Assembly (NCBI RefSeq): GCF_003046585.1
Contig: NZ_QAAE01000004.1
Span: 62,001-126,000, forward strand
DNA length: 64,000 nt
Direction: 5' to 3'
Origin: Nitrosomonas aestuarii
GTDB lineage: Bacteria; Pseudomonadota; Gammaproteobacteria; Burkholderiales; Nitrosomonadaceae
A model generated the notes under the pieces. It ran no database searches, was not told the origin of the DNA, and saw only the letters and a program-made list of their open reading frames with translations. A program made the translations under genes and the position numbers. Positions 27,555 to 37,699 of this stretch are shown piece after piece. How positions within the stretch are numbered: position 1 is the stretch's first letter; each line of letters opens with the position of its first letter.

Positions 27555-28560
27555 ATTATTGGCCTATTTATATTCCTTTAATCTCGCTTTGCTTTGAATT
27601 TTTTTCGCCGATAATTAATGATACTTTGAAAAGATTAGTTACTGATTTATACAATTTTATATAGCTATTTTTATTCTAAAATGCCAACTTTACGTTTTAA
27701 AATAATCACACTAAAAAAGCCAGCAAAAGCTGCAAAGCAAAATAATATACTAAAAAGTTTTTTTCAAACTTTAAAGAATTCGTTCAACAAACTAATAAAC
27801 AGCGATTCACTCCCTTATATTATGGCGCCGCTGATTTTTTTGGGAATGATGTATCTGGAATGGTTATATCTATGTTTACTATAAAAAATGAAATGATGCT
27901 GCCTCAATTTAAATGCCTAGGATATAGATAATACCTATCGTAGTGAGTTAAGCACACTTCAAGACAAGACTTGATCATGCTGAAAATCCAGTGACAGCCA
28001 TCAGTTAACGTTCACGACACCCTGGAAAGCTTCAAAAATCTGCAAAACACCCATGGGGGCCCATTGCAGCCATCCTGTTATAAGCATTTATACTGCTTTT
28101 ATAATCATCAGAGAAAATAATTGAGCTTATCACTGCTCGTATTACCACAACACTATTGATTGAGTAGTGATAACCCCGGTTAATTCATAACATTGTAAAA
28201 ACCACGGAATAATGCCTTACCAGACTGTTAAGAAACTATCTGCGTTGCTGTTTTTGCCTTGTATTGCCCCTTCGAAAATGTGTCTCAACGGCTTGTTACA
28301 CCGGATTCACTAAAATACCATCGTCAAGTGTTCAGGTTTTATTCAGGTTCTTTCGATTATCATAAGCTGCCAAGCGTATTGATCCTTTGAATCAAACCGA
28401 TATACCCTTTTTATTTTAATTGAAATGGAAAAATGAACTTAATTTGGCATTGATGAAATTTGATATTCCTATATCATGTTGCTCCTGACATTATCTAATA
28501 AGAAGCTGCGTTAACGTTTTTAACATTCTTAATCTTTTTTGTATTTTTCTAAAAGGCCTT
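27555..28560. other. 1-kb gene-poor interval upstream of the efflux operon
   Basis: AT-rich, with many stops. A 67-codon plus-strand frame at 27681-27884 has a basic N-terminus and one hydrophobic segment (MAPLIFLGMMYLEWLYLCL) but no ribosome site; I would not call it a gene. The last 150 bases should contain the promoter of the efflux operon, and AAAAGG lies just before its ATG. I see no clear MerR-type dyad or metal-box operator. Confidence 0.4.
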
Positions 28561-29838
28561 ATGCAGACTATGCAGACCTTTCCACTGCGGTATTTTTTGT
28601 CCATCCTTTTTTTTGTTTTTCACTCAACACTGTTATCAGCACAGGAATCTCCCGAACTGACCATTAAAGAACTGCAGCAATTGGGGTTGCAGGCAAATGG
28701 AATGGTGCATGCGGCGCGTTCCCAAATAGATATGGCCGAAGCCGGTGTAGTCGCAGCCAGTGCTTTTCCTAATCCGAACGTCTCTATAAAGGTCGGACCT
28801 CAAGGCAATCGACTCCCCAGGTCAATAACCGGTCCATCTGACAACTATCGCGAGGTAAACGTCAGCCAGCCCATTGAAAATCCTTTTTTCCGGTCAGCCC
28901 GTATCGGTGCCGCCGAGGCGCTTGTTGACGCGAGCCAGGCCAATCTGGATCAAGTACGCGCCAATCTGGCTGCTCAATTACGTGTCAGTGCCTATGAATT
29001 GTTGCTGCGACAGGAACAGGCACAAATGGAAACCGGCATTTACGATTTGATGAAAGAAATTCAACGCCGCATTAAAGTCAGCGTTGAAGTGGGTGAAACC
29101 GCCCGTTTTGAACTAATCCGGGCAGATACCGAAGTACTGAGCGCCGAGAACCGTATGGAAGCAGCACGATTGAATGCCGAGCGCGCACGTGTGGCCTTGA
29201 TACAACTGACAGCCGGCGCCCTGCGAAGCGGGTTTCAGGTTGAGGCATCGCTCAATGATCCGGTTGATTTCCCTTCACTGGAAGTCCTGCGTCAGGAAGT
29301 CATCGAAGCCAATCCGGATATACAGCGCCTGCAAGCCGAACAAAACAGCACAAACTTGCGTATCAATCAAGAAAAAGCATCCGTCTTGCCGCGTGTGAAT
29401 ATTTTGTATGAAAGCTACGTCGATTCTCAATTTTCCACTAATGTGGCGGGTGTGAATCTGGAAATTCCACTGTTTTATCGCCGCCGAGGAGAAATCGACA
29501 ACGCTATTTATGACTCCGCCCGTATTCGCCAGACATTGGAATACCGTCGATTTGAAATTGGCCAACTGCTGGAAGCAGCATGGCAAGCCAAGGAAATCGC
29601 AAGACGCAGAGTAGAAATGTTTGAAAGCGGGATAGTCACAGAAGCGCAACTTGCGCTCAATATTGCGCAAACAGCTTATCGCCTGGGTGAACGTGGGTTT
29701 ATCGAAGTGCTGGATACCCAGCGTGTATTACGCGGCGTGCTTGCAGAACTGCTGCAGGCACGTTTTGAATTACAATCTGCCGCTGCAGAAATTGATAGAC
29801 TTCGCGCCCATTACCCCAAGGAGCACATCATCGAATGA
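28561..29838 (+). CDS. TolC-family outer-membrane factor of RND efflux (CzcC-like)
   Basis: A 425-residue outer-membrane channel protein. It has a signal peptide ending near LLSAQ and the two repeated coiled-coil halves of the TolC/CzcC family (residues ~40-230 and ~245-420), with SQANLDQVRANLAAQLRVSA in the first and YRLGERGFIEVLDTQRVLRG in the second. As the first gene of an outer-membrane factor/adaptor/pump operon it would form the exit duct of the complex. Its TGA overlaps the adaptor's ATG (ATGA). Confidence 0.92.
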   Translation: MQTMQTFPLRYFLSILFFVFHSTLLSAQESPELTIKELQQLGLQANGMVHAARSQIDMAEAGVVAASAFPNPNVSIKVGPQGNRLPRSITGPSDNYREVNVSQPIENPFFRSARIGAAEALVDASQANLDQVRANLAAQLRVSAYELLLRQEQAQMETGIYDLMKEIQRRIKVSVEVGETARFELIRADTEVLSAENRMEAARLNAERARVALIQLTAGALRSGFQVEASLNDPVDFPSLEVLRQEVIEANPDIQRLQAEQNSTNLRINQEKASVLPRVNILYESYVDSQFSTNVAGVNLEIPLFYRRRGEIDNAIYDSARIRQTLEYRRFEIGQLLEAAWQAKEIARRRVEMFESGIVTEAQLALNIAQTAYRLGERGFIEVLDTQRVLRGVLAELLQARFELQSAAAEIDRLRAHYPKEHIIE

Positions 29839-31010
29839 AATTCCAAATCCGTTTTACCGTCTTTTTATTGGTCATTGTTTTTCTTGTAGCAGCATGCAGC
29901 AATGGAGAAGACAGCAACAATAGCAAAAAATCAGTCAAGTTGGCTGATACAACAGAAGAACCGGCCAACAGGAATAAAATCACACTTATCCCTGAAATGA
30001 CAAAAGGGATCAAAGTCGAAGAACTCAAGCTGGTAAGCCTAGCGGACAATATTCATGTACCCAGCCAGATCAAGGTTGATGAACAAAAACTGATCCGTGT
30101 CGGTGCTAACGTTACCGGACGTATTGTTGAAGTCGACGCAATGCTGGGTGACAATGTGGATGCCGGCACAACACTCGCCAGGATTTCCAGCCCGGAATTA
30201 ACCACGGCTCAGCTGGCGTATCTTCGCGCGCATTCTCTGACTGAACTCAACGAACGCGCGGCAACGCGCGCCAAATTATTACTGGATGCAGATGTCATCG
30301 GTACCGCCGAATTACAGCGCCGTCAAGCAGAACTGCAAGTATCACGCGCAGAACTCAGCGCGGCAAAAGATCAATTGCGTCTACTGGGGGTATATGACAG
30401 CGCTGTCAAGGATTTGGTCAGGCGCGGTCAGATCCTGCCCTCCGTCGCCATTACGGCTCATAAAAGCGGCACAGTAATTGAACGTAACGTAGTGACCGGT
30501 CAAGTGGTGCAACCATCCGATCAACTGTTTAAAGTTGCGGATTTATCGACGGTCTGGGCGGTGGGTGATGTACCTGAACATATTGCCACAAACGTCATGG
30601 TCGGCCAGCATGTTGAAATTAAGGTACCGGCACTGGATAACATTACACTGGACGGCTTGATTATTTATGTTTCCGACACGGTCAATCCATTGACACGAAC
30701 AGTCATGGTTCGCACTGTCGTTGAGAATCAGGATCGCAGGCTTAAACCTTCCATGCTGGCTTCCATGCGCATCACTGAAAGCGCGCAGGAGCAGCTTGTG
30801 CTACCGGAATCAGCAATAGTGCGCGAGTCTAACAAAGATTATGTCTATCTGGATAAAGGAAACTTTACTTATCTTCGCGTACCGGTAGAGCTGGCCCCCG
30901 AGATTGGCAACTTGCGTCCTGTTATATCAGGACTTTCAATTGGACAGCGTATTGTAATCGACGGCGCATTTGATATCGATAACGAGCGCAAGCTCGACAA
31001 GCAGGAATAA
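29835..31010 (+). CDS. RND periplasmic adaptor, lipoprotein (CzcB/CusB-like)
   Basis: A 391-residue membrane-fusion protein. The signal peptide ends in a lipobox (FLVAACSNG, Cys at ~21), so it should be anchored to the inner membrane by lipid. The barrel-sandwich halves are visible (GANVTGRIVEVDAMLGDNVD and ITAHKSGTVIERNVVTGQVV) on each side of a helical hairpin (residues ~130-185), followed by a beta-barrel part with DLSTVWAVGDVPEH. No His-rich N-terminus such as in some CzcB proteins is present. It couples the pump to the outer-membrane factor. Confidence 0.92.
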   Translation: MKFQIRFTVFLLVIVFLVAACSNGEDSNNSKKSVKLADTTEEPANRNKITLIPEMTKGIKVEELKLVSLADNIHVPSQIKVDEQKLIRVGANVTGRIVEVDAMLGDNVDAGTTLARISSPELTTAQLAYLRAHSLTELNERAATRAKLLLDADVIGTAELQRRQAELQVSRAELSAAKDQLRLLGVYDSAVKDLVRRGQILPSVAITAHKSGTVIERNVVTGQVVQPSDQLFKVADLSTVWAVGDVPEHIATNVMVGQHVEIKVPALDNITLDGLIIYVSDTVNPLTRTVMVRTVVENQDRRLKPSMLASMRITESAQEQLVLPESAIVRESNKDYVYLDKGNFTYLRVPVELAPEIGNLRPVISGLSIGQRIVIDGAFDIDNERKLDKQE

Positions 31011-31014
31011 GCCC

Positions 31015-34000
31015 ATGTTGTCATCAATTGTACAATTTATGCTCAAACAGCGGCTGATCGTCGTTGTAATTTCTCTGATTTTGTGCGCCTTTGGACTACG
31101 CGCCACCACACAACTTTCTGTCGATGCTTTTCCCGACGTAACTAATGTTCAGGTCGTGGTAGCTGCTCGCGCCGAAGGCCGTAGCGCCGAAGAAATCGAA
31201 CGCCTGGTAACTATCCCAGTAGAGATCGCTATGACAGGACTGCCTGGTCTGGTCGAAATGCGTTCTCTGAATAAAAGCGGTTTAACTATTATCACGCTGG
31301 TTTTTACCGACGATACGGATGTTTATTTTGCCCGGCAGTTGGTCATGGAACGATTTATCGGAGTCAGAAATAGACTTCCTGTTGACGTGGATGCAGAGCT
31401 GGGTCCAGTGTCCACAGGACTGGGCGAGATATATCAATATACACTGGACCATCCCGATGATGCCACACGCGAACTGAGCGTTGAAGAATTGACCGAGCGC
31501 CGTACAATACAGGATTGGGTGGTACGGCCTATGTTACGTTCAATTCAAGGTGTTGCTGAAATCAACTCTATGGGCGGTTACGAGAAGCAGTACCAGGTAC
31601 TCATTAATCCGGAAAGATTGCGCCATTATGATCTGACCCTGTCACAGGTTGATCGCGCCCTGGCAAACAATAACGCGAATGCCAGCGGAAACATTTTGGA
31701 ACTGCACGCTGAACAATATCTCATTCGCAGTAATGGATTAATTTCAACACTCGATGACATCAGAAATATTGTACTCAAAGAAATTGATGGTGTGCCGGTA
31801 TTTGTACGTGATGTCGCTGAAGTAAATTTTGGCGCCCGGGTACGCCAAGGCGCATTGATTAAAGGTGGCTATACAGAATCGACTGGCGGCATCGTCATGA
31901 TGTTGATGGGCGGCAATGCAAAAGATATCGTTTCACGCGTTCAGGACAAGGTTGCTGAGATTAATGAACGCAATTTATTACCCGGCGGTCTGCAGATTGT
32001 CCCTTTTTATGACCGGTCTGATCTGGTGGATGCCGCTTTGTGGACGGTCACCAAGGTTCTGATTGAAGGCATTATTCTCGTTATTATCATCTTATTCGTT
32101 TTCTTAGGTGACGCGCGTTCCAGCCTGATCGTGGTCGCCACACTGGTTATTACACCGCTGGTTACCTTTATGATCATGAATCATCAGGGCATTTCGGCCA
32201 ACCTGATGTCGCTGGGCGGACTTGCCATAGCTATTGGGCTGATGGTTGATTCTACAGTTGTCGTTGTTGAAAATGTATACCACCGGCTGGGTTATGCTGA
32301 AAATACACTACAAGCCAAATTAAAAACGATTAGGGAAGCAGTCGTTGAAGTCGGCGTACCTGTTATCTTCGGTATATCAATTATCATATTGGTATTTCTG
32401 CCCTTAATGACACTGGAAGGCATGGAAGGCAAGACTTTCAGTCCGCTGGCATACACTATAGCAATTGCATTAGCCGTTTCATTAGTCGTTTCGCTCACTT
32501 TATCTCCAGTACTTTGTGCTTATGGACTGAAAGGCGGCGCTGATCACGACACCCCGATTATTGCTTTTCTCAAAGCCAGGTACCGTAATCTACTTAACAA
32601 AGCATTGCTTCACGAAAAAACCACTATCATGACAGCCACAGCTTTACTGGGATTGTCATTTATGCTTTTTCCTCTTTTGGGCAAATCATTTATTCCAATT
32701 TTGAAAGAAGGCGCGTTGACACCTGTCCTTATTCGAGCGTCCTCTATTTCGTTAGAAAATTCGATCAAAATAGAAACCGAAGCGATGAAGCAGATTGCAA
32801 CTGTGCCCGGAGTAAAAAGTGTTGTCTCCAGACTCGGTCGTGGTGAATCCCCAGCCGATCCGGCAGGCCCCCATGAATCAGACCCAATTATCACCCTGGA
32901 TCCAGAATCCGGTCGGACACAAGATGAAGTCGATGCTGATATCCGCAAGGTACTGTCAGTGTTACCCGGCGTCAGTATCGTCATTTCTCAACCGATTGCG
33001 CAGCGTGTAGACGAAATGATTACGGGTGTCCGTTCTCAGGTGGCCGTTAAAATTTTCGGCGACGACCTGGAACAACTGCGATTATTGTCGGAACAACTTG
33101 CGCGCATTATGAGAACCATAAAAGGCGCAAGAGATATTCGTGTTCAACCCTTATCCGGACAACAATCTTTAATTGTCGATATTAATCGCGATGCCATTGC
33201 GCGTTATGGGATTAATGTTGCTGATATCAACGAATTAATTAGAACTGTCGGCGGCAAGGAAATCTCCACCATTTTCGAAAACGAGCGCCGGTTCTCACTG
33301 ATAATGCGTTTACCACTTGAATTTCGAGACAATGTGGATAATATTCGCGATCTACTGCTACGCACGCCAGAGAAATTTCCCGGAAATGAAGGCGGCTTTG
33401 TGCCGGGCGGTGCGTTAATTCCTCTACACTCCGTTGCTGAGGTCAAGGTCGTTGATGGTCCTGCACAAATTAATCGTGAATTCGCAAAACGCCGTGTTGT
33501 TGTCGGTGCAAATGTTCACGAGCGCGATATGGGTGGATTTGTAGAAGAAATACAAGAACGCGTTGCGAAAGAAATGAATCTGCCTGACGGCTATTATTTT
33601 GAATGGGGCGGTCAGTTTGAAAATATGGAACGTGCAATGGCAACGCTTTCCGTTATCGTACCCCTAACTATCGCAGCCATTTTCTTTTTATTATTTATGC
33701 TGTTTAACTCAGTCAAACTAGCCGCACTGATTATACTGGTACTCCCGTTTGCCTCAATCGGTGGGATTATGGGTTTGTTTTTAACTGGAGAGTATCTATC
33801 GGTTCCAGCTTCTGTGGGTTTCATAGCGTTATGGGGAATTGCCGTACTGAATGGCGTGGTACTGATATCCTATATCCGGGGACAACGTGAACTAGGCGTC
33901 AGCGTTGGTATTTCTGTCATGCGCGGCTGTGAACAGCGGTTCAGACCGGTATTGATGACTGCAACCGTAGCAATGCTGGGACTGGTACCATTTCTATTTG

Positions 34001-34278
34001 CGACCGGGCCAGGCTCCGAAGTACAACGCCCCCTTGCCATTGTCGTGATAGGTGGTTTAATTACATCAACGTTGCTCACACTGGTTGTTTTACCAACACT
34101 TTATCGCTGGTTCGATGAAAAACCCAGTTCCGAAGCTGATGGGTCACAAGATGATCATCAAGAAAAAACCGAAACACACACACATGCTCCTGAAGCACAG
34201 GAAAAAAAGGACGCAACAGCACAGCCAGAAGAATCAGGAACAGCAACAATCAACACGGCTCCCGCGAAAACAACCTGA
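31015..34278 (+). CDS. heavy-metal-efflux-type RND pump (CzcA/CusA-like)
   Basis: A 1087-residue inner-membrane proton antiporter. I start it at 31015 (MLSSIVQFML) because AGGAA at 31003-31007 is correctly spaced and the family starts this way. Twelve membrane helices and two large periplasmic loops are present. The fourth-helix motif reads LAIAIGLMVDSTVVVVEN with the key Asp near residue 409 and the Glu-Asn. This differs from the DFG-x3-DGA of the Zn/Co/Cd group and the GAMVDAA of the Cu/Ag group, so the metal, or even metal specificity, is uncertain. The last ~55 residues form a hydrophilic tail with Thr-His-Thr-His. Confidence 0.9.
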   Translation: MLSSIVQFMLKQRLIVVVISLILCAFGLRATTQLSVDAFPDVTNVQVVVAARAEGRSAEEIERLVTIPVEIAMTGLPGLVEMRSLNKSGLTIITLVFTDDTDVYFARQLVMERFIGVRNRLPVDVDAELGPVSTGLGEIYQYTLDHPDDATRELSVEELTERRTIQDWVVRPMLRSIQGVAEINSMGGYEKQYQVLINPERLRHYDLTLSQVDRALANNNANASGNILELHAEQYLIRSNGLISTLDDIRNIVLKEIDGVPVFVRDVAEVNFGARVRQGALIKGGYTESTGGIVMMLMGGNAKDIVSRVQDKVAEINERNLLPGGLQIVPFYDRSDLVDAALWTVTKVLIEGIILVIIILFVFLGDARSSLIVVATLVITPLVTFMIMNHQGISANLMSLGGLAIAIGLMVDSTVVVVENVYHRLGYAENTLQAKLKTIREAVVEVGVPVIFGISIIILVFLPLMTLEGMEGKTFSPLAYTIAIALAVSLVVSLTLSPVLCAYGLKGGADHDTPIIAFLKARYRNLLNKALLHEKTTIMTATALLGLSFMLFPLLGKSFIPILKEGALTPVLIRASSISLENSIKIETEAMKQIATVPGVKSVVSRLGRGESPADPAGPHESDPIITLDPESGRTQDEVDADIRKVLSVLPGVSIVISQPIAQRVDEMITGVRSQVAVKIFGDDLEQLRLLSEQLARIMRTIKGARDIRVQPLSGQQSLIVDINRDAIARYGINVADINELIRTVGGKEISTIFENERRFSLIMRLPLEFRDNVDNIRDLLLRTPEKFPGNEGGFVPGGALIPLHSVAEVKVVDGPAQINREFAKRRVVVGANVHERDMGGFVEEIQERVAKEMNLPDGYYFEWGGQFENMERAMATLSVIVPLTIAAIFFLLFMLFNSVKLAALIILVLPFASIGGIMGLFLTGEYLSVPASVGFIALWGIAVLNGVVLISYIRGQRELGVSVGISVMRGCEQRFRPVLMTATVAMLGLVPFLFATGPGSEVQRPLAIVVIGGLITSTLLTLVVLPTLYRWFDEKPSSEADGSQDDHQEKTETHTHAPEAQEKKDATAQPEESGTATINTAPAKTT

Positions 34279-34428
34279 GTTTCTTTTCTTTGATTATAAC
34301 TTTCATACTGGACACTTTTTTCTCAAAGACCTTCGATCTGTATTTAAAATGCGTCCACCTGAAATAACCATCATGACTCAAACACTTTTTTATAAACCGT
34401 ACAGATGAATACAGCCATGGGTGCGGCC

Positions 34429-34461
34429 AAACCCGGCGGCTCGCAAAGAAAAACCGGGTTT
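34429..34461 (+). terminator. rho-independent terminator after the efflux operon
   Basis: AAACCCGG (34429-34436) pairs perfectly with CCGGGTTT (34454-34461) around a 17-base loop, followed by TATTTTTGG. It lies 150 bases after the pump's stop and about 110 bases before the next gene. Confidence 0.65.
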
Positions 34462-34570
34462 ATTTTTGGTATGTACGTTGAAAAGAATTGCTTCTGGCAA
34501 CAATTCTTCATAATATCTCCCCAGGATTAAAAAATCATCTGCAATTAAAAGACAACACAAGCACAAAGCA

Positions 34571-35725
34571 ATGAGTCGCCCAGAAAAGAAAGTTTTTCCC
34601 AGCGCATTAACCGTACGTCCGGTGATGTCATATCGGGACATGGGCGATTTTATCGAGGTGCCATGGCTTATCTATGCTGATGATCCGGTATGGGTACCGC
34701 CATTACGTCTAGAGCGCCGCTTTCATTTTTCCAAATATAATCCTTTTCTGCAGCATGGCGAATGGCAGGCCTGGGTTGCTTATCAAAACAACATCCCGGT
34801 TGGCAGAATCAGCGCGCAAATTGATGAGCTACACCGCGAGCGATACGGTAACGACACTGGACATTTTGGATTACTGGAGTGCATTGATGATTCTGAAGTG
34901 TTTCATGCGCTGGTTCTTCATGCTGAGTCGTGGCTGGCAGCAAGACACACACGCGTAATCACGGGCCCGTTTAATTTATCGATTAACCAGGAATGCGGCA
35001 TTCTGGTAGATGGCTATGATCATCCACCTGCCGTCATGATGCCACATTCTGCCCGCTGGTATCCCCGGCTGCTGGCCGAACAAGAGTATTATCCCGTCAA
35101 AGATCTGCTTGCCTACTGGATACAGGTTGACTTTGAACCGCCCAGAATCATGCAACAACTGATTAAACGACATTCCAACCGGATACATATCAGAACAATA
35201 AAGCGCAAGCAATTTTCCCGGGAAATAGAAATCCTGCGGGATATATTTAATGACGCCTGGTCTGAAAACTGGGGATTTGTACCTTTCACACAAACAGAGT
35301 TCGCAGAACTGGGTAACAGCCTTAAATACTTGGTACCTGATGATTACATTCAGATCGCTGAAGTTGATGGTTATCCCGCCGCATTCATGGCAGCACTTCC
35401 TAATTTGAATGAGATTTTTGCTGAACTCAATGGACGTATATTTCCCTTTGGCTGGCTTAAACTGATTCAAAAAATCAGAAAGCATGCAATACATACCGCG
35501 CGCATACCCTTAATGGGTGTTCGCAAACAATTCCATAACACATCTTTAGGCGTAGCGCTTGCCTGCATGGTTATTGATGCCCCCAGAAAATCAGGCATTG
35601 CGCGGGGCGTACGGGAAGTGGAACTGTCTTGGATACTCGAAGACAATAAGTCAATGCGCGGCATTCTGGAAAACATCGGCAGCAAGGAATACAAGCGTTA
35701 CCGCATATATGGAAAAACACTGTGA
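34571..35725 (+). CDS. GNAT-like (YghO-type) N-acyltransferase fold protein
   Basis: A 384-residue cytoplasmic protein resembling the YghO/GNAT-like group often annotated as N-acetyltransferase. Characteristic blocks are YADDPVWVPPLRLERRFHFS near the start, the GPFNLSINQECGILVDG segment near residue 140, and FNDAWSENWGFVPFT near 235. The catalytic function of this group is not established. It is the first of a tight run of envelope-lipid genes: its TGA overlaps the GTG start of the nucleotidyltransferase. Acyl transfer onto a lipid or sugar precursor is possible but speculative. Confidence 0.78.
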   Translation: MSRPEKKVFPSALTVRPVMSYRDMGDFIEVPWLIYADDPVWVPPLRLERRFHFSKYNPFLQHGEWQAWVAYQNNIPVGRISAQIDELHRERYGNDTGHFGLLECIDDSEVFHALVLHAESWLAARHTRVITGPFNLSINQECGILVDGYDHPPAVMMPHSARWYPRLLAEQEYYPVKDLLAYWIQVDFEPPRIMQQLIKRHSNRIHIRTIKRKQFSREIEILRDIFNDAWSENWGFVPFTQTEFAELGNSLKYLVPDDYIQIAEVDGYPAAFMAALPNLNEIFAELNGRIFPFGWLKLIQKIRKHAIHTARIPLMGVRKQFHNTSLGVALACMVIDAPRKSGIARGVREVELSWILEDNKSMRGILENIGSKEYKRYRIYGKTL

Positions 35726-36564
35726 GTTATCAACAGAAAAAAACACAACAAAAATTTGCCGCGCTGGTACTGGCCGCAGACCGCACAACAAGTGATCCGA
35801 TCACTCAGCATACAGGCGCCGCCTGCAAGGCTTTCGCGCCTGTAGGCGGAGTACCCATGATTATACGTGTACTCGACGCACTCGCTGCCAGCGATCTTGT
35901 AGGTTCCATCCTCTTATGCGGCCCGCCCAGATTCCTATTGAGCGATTGTCCGCCTTTGATGAAACGCATTGAATCCGGTAAAGTGAGCTGGCTGCCTAAT
36001 AAAGATTCGCCCAGTCGCAGTGCAGCGCATGGGTTAAATCACTTGCCTGCTGATAGCCCTGTACTCATAACAACCGCGGATCACGCACTGCTCACACCGC
36101 ACATCGTGCACTACTTTTTAACCGAATCGATTAAAGCCGGTCATGATGCAACGGTGGGTCTGGTTACGCAGAAACAGATGACCGCTTCATTCCCAGGATC
36201 CAAGCGAACATATTTTCGTCTGCGTGATGGCGGTATATGCGGCTGCAATCTGTTTACATTTAACCCGCAGGGACGCACGCTTGTCCAATTCTGGCGACAG
36301 GTAGAAGACCTGCGCAAACAACCCTGGCAACTGATTTCACAAATTGTTGGCCCAAAAATTGTATTGTCTTATTTATTCAGACGGTTATCTCTGACACAAG
36401 CACTTAATGCCCTGGCCGCCAAGTCGGGCGTACGCGCACAAGGAATTATGCTCCCCGATGCGCGTGCAGGCATAGATGTAGATAAAATTGAAGATTTACT
36501 ACTGGCCGAATCAATACTCAACAAGGCACCCGTTCCATTCTACAAACGTAAAAAAACGCTCTAA
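35722..36564 (+). CDS. MobA-like nucleotidyltransferase
   Basis: A 280-residue NTP-transferase of the MobA-like/NTP_transf_3 type. The N-terminal nucleotide-binding stretch is LVLAADRTTSDPI followed by the Lys of ACKAFAPVGGVPMI; the metal-binding Asp is in LITTADHALL near residue 115. The usual Gly-rich loop LAAGxGxRM is altered (LAADRTTSD), which is also seen in some CTP-polyol-phosphate transferases. The GTG start at 35722 overlaps the upstream stop. Given the CDP-alcohol phosphatidyltransferase three genes on, it could make a CDP-activated polyol, but this is inference. Confidence 0.78.
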   Translation: MSYQQKKTQQKFAALVLAADRTTSDPITQHTGAACKAFAPVGGVPMIIRVLDALAASDLVGSILLCGPPRFLLSDCPPLMKRIESGKVSWLPNKDSPSRSAAHGLNHLPADSPVLITTADHALLTPHIVHYFLTESIKAGHDATVGLVTQKQMTASFPGSKRTYFRLRDGGICGCNLFTFNPQGRTLVQFWRQVEDLRKQPWQLISQIVGPKIVLSYLFRRLSLTQALNALAAKSGVRAQGIMLPDARAGIDVDKIEDLLLAESILNKAPVPFYKRKKTL

Positions 36565-36622
36565 CGTATTTTCATGATCTTAATTCAACAAGCTATCTAT
36601 TTAATTCTGATAGGATGAATAC

Positions 36623-37699
36623 ATGAAAATTATAAAGCGCTATATAACGCGTGAGCTGACCATACCTTTTATCGTCGTGATCCTGATACTTGTCGGTTTA
36701 TTTGCAAGTTTCAGCAGCGCACGCTTCCTTGCAGGCGCTGTCACTGAGACATTAGGGCTGGGCGCTCTTTTTAAACTGGTAATGCTTAAAACTTTAATTG
36801 CGTTGGAAGTGCTTATTCCGGTGGCCCTTTATATTGCCATTATCAGCGGTCTGAGTAGACTGAATAAAGATCAGGAACTTAACGTCCTGCGTTCCACCGG
36901 CATCAGCGGCAGGCGTATCGTTTACATTGTTTTAATGGTAGCTATCCCGGTAGGCATTATTAGTGGACTGCTTTCAGCCTATGTCCGTCCATGGGCATAT
37001 GCCGAAAGCTATATTCTGGATGCACAGGCGGAAGCTGAACTCAACACCAATCGCTTCCAGGCAGGTCGTTTCTATGGTAGCGAAAGCAGCGGCAGAGTTG
37101 TTTATGTACATAGCAAAGATGAAACCAACAAGAAAATGAACAATATTTTTCATTATATTCAGACGCCGAACACCCGTGAAATTATCATCGCCGATGAGGC
37201 GATACAACAACAACCTGAGACCCAGGAAGAACGTCCTCACATTCAATTATCCGAAGGTTATATTTACCAACTCACGAACGCTGCATCCAGGGATGACATT
37301 ATTGAATTTAAGAAACTGACCTATTTTACAGACAGCGAGCTTGCACTCAGATACCGTCGCAAGGCCGCGCCCACCAGAACACTCTGGAAATCCGAGGAAC
37401 CCTGGGAAATTGCAGAATTGCAATGGCGACTTTCCAGGCCGTTTTCAACCATATTGATGGCTTTGATTGCGATAACCTTCATTCAAACCGCACCACGTCA
37501 GGACAAAGCCACAAAAACTTATCTGCTTGCCGCGATCGTTTTTGCTGTGTATTACAATCTGAGCGGTCTGGCGAAAAACTGGGTTGAACAAGGCACTGTC
37601 GGTACTGCACCGGGTATCTGGTGGTTATATATCGCCATGTTTATAATATTGTTATGGTATTCATTAAAACCCGGCCAGAAACTGTTATCCCTTCGGTAA
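36623..37699 (+). CDS. lptF: LPS export ABC transporter permease LptF
   Basis: A 358-residue YjgP/YjgQ-type permease: three N-terminal membrane helices, a periplasmic beta-jellyroll domain (residues ~135-265) and three C-terminal helices. The conserved ELNVLRSTGISGRRIVYIVL segment near residue 90 fits LptF. With LptG and the LptB ATPase (not in window) it extracts lipopolysaccharide from the inner membrane. Its TAA and the LptG ATG share one base (TAATG), so the pair is coupled. Unusually, it lies inside a lipid-enzyme cluster and not next to a leucyl aminopeptidase gene as in many betaproteobacteria. Confidence 0.93.
   Translation: MKIIKRYITRELTIPFIVVILILVGLFASFSSARFLAGAVTETLGLGALFKLVMLKTLIALEVLIPVALYIAIISGLSRLNKDQELNVLRSTGISGRRIVYIVLMVAIPVGIISGLLSAYVRPWAYAESYILDAQAEAELNTNRFQAGRFYGSESSGRVVYVHSKDETNKKMNNIFHYIQTPNTREIIIADEAIQQQPETQEERPHIQLSEGYIYQLTNAASRDDIIEFKKLTYFTDSELALRYRRKAAPTRTLWKSEEPWEIAELQWRLSRPFSTILMALIAITFIQTAPRQDKATKTYLLAAIVFAVYYNLSGLAKNWVEQGTVGTAPGIWWLYIAMFIILLWYSLKPGQKLLSLR

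Noticed and set aside
27681..27884. 67-codon frame with one hydrophobic segment
   Set aside because: No ribosome site; very AT-rich context in which such frames arise by chance.
17541..28260. Shared string CTATCTGCGTTGC near 17550 and 28235 as a dispersed repeat
   Set aside because: Only about 13 bases are identical and the flanks differ; not enough to call a repeat family from this window.
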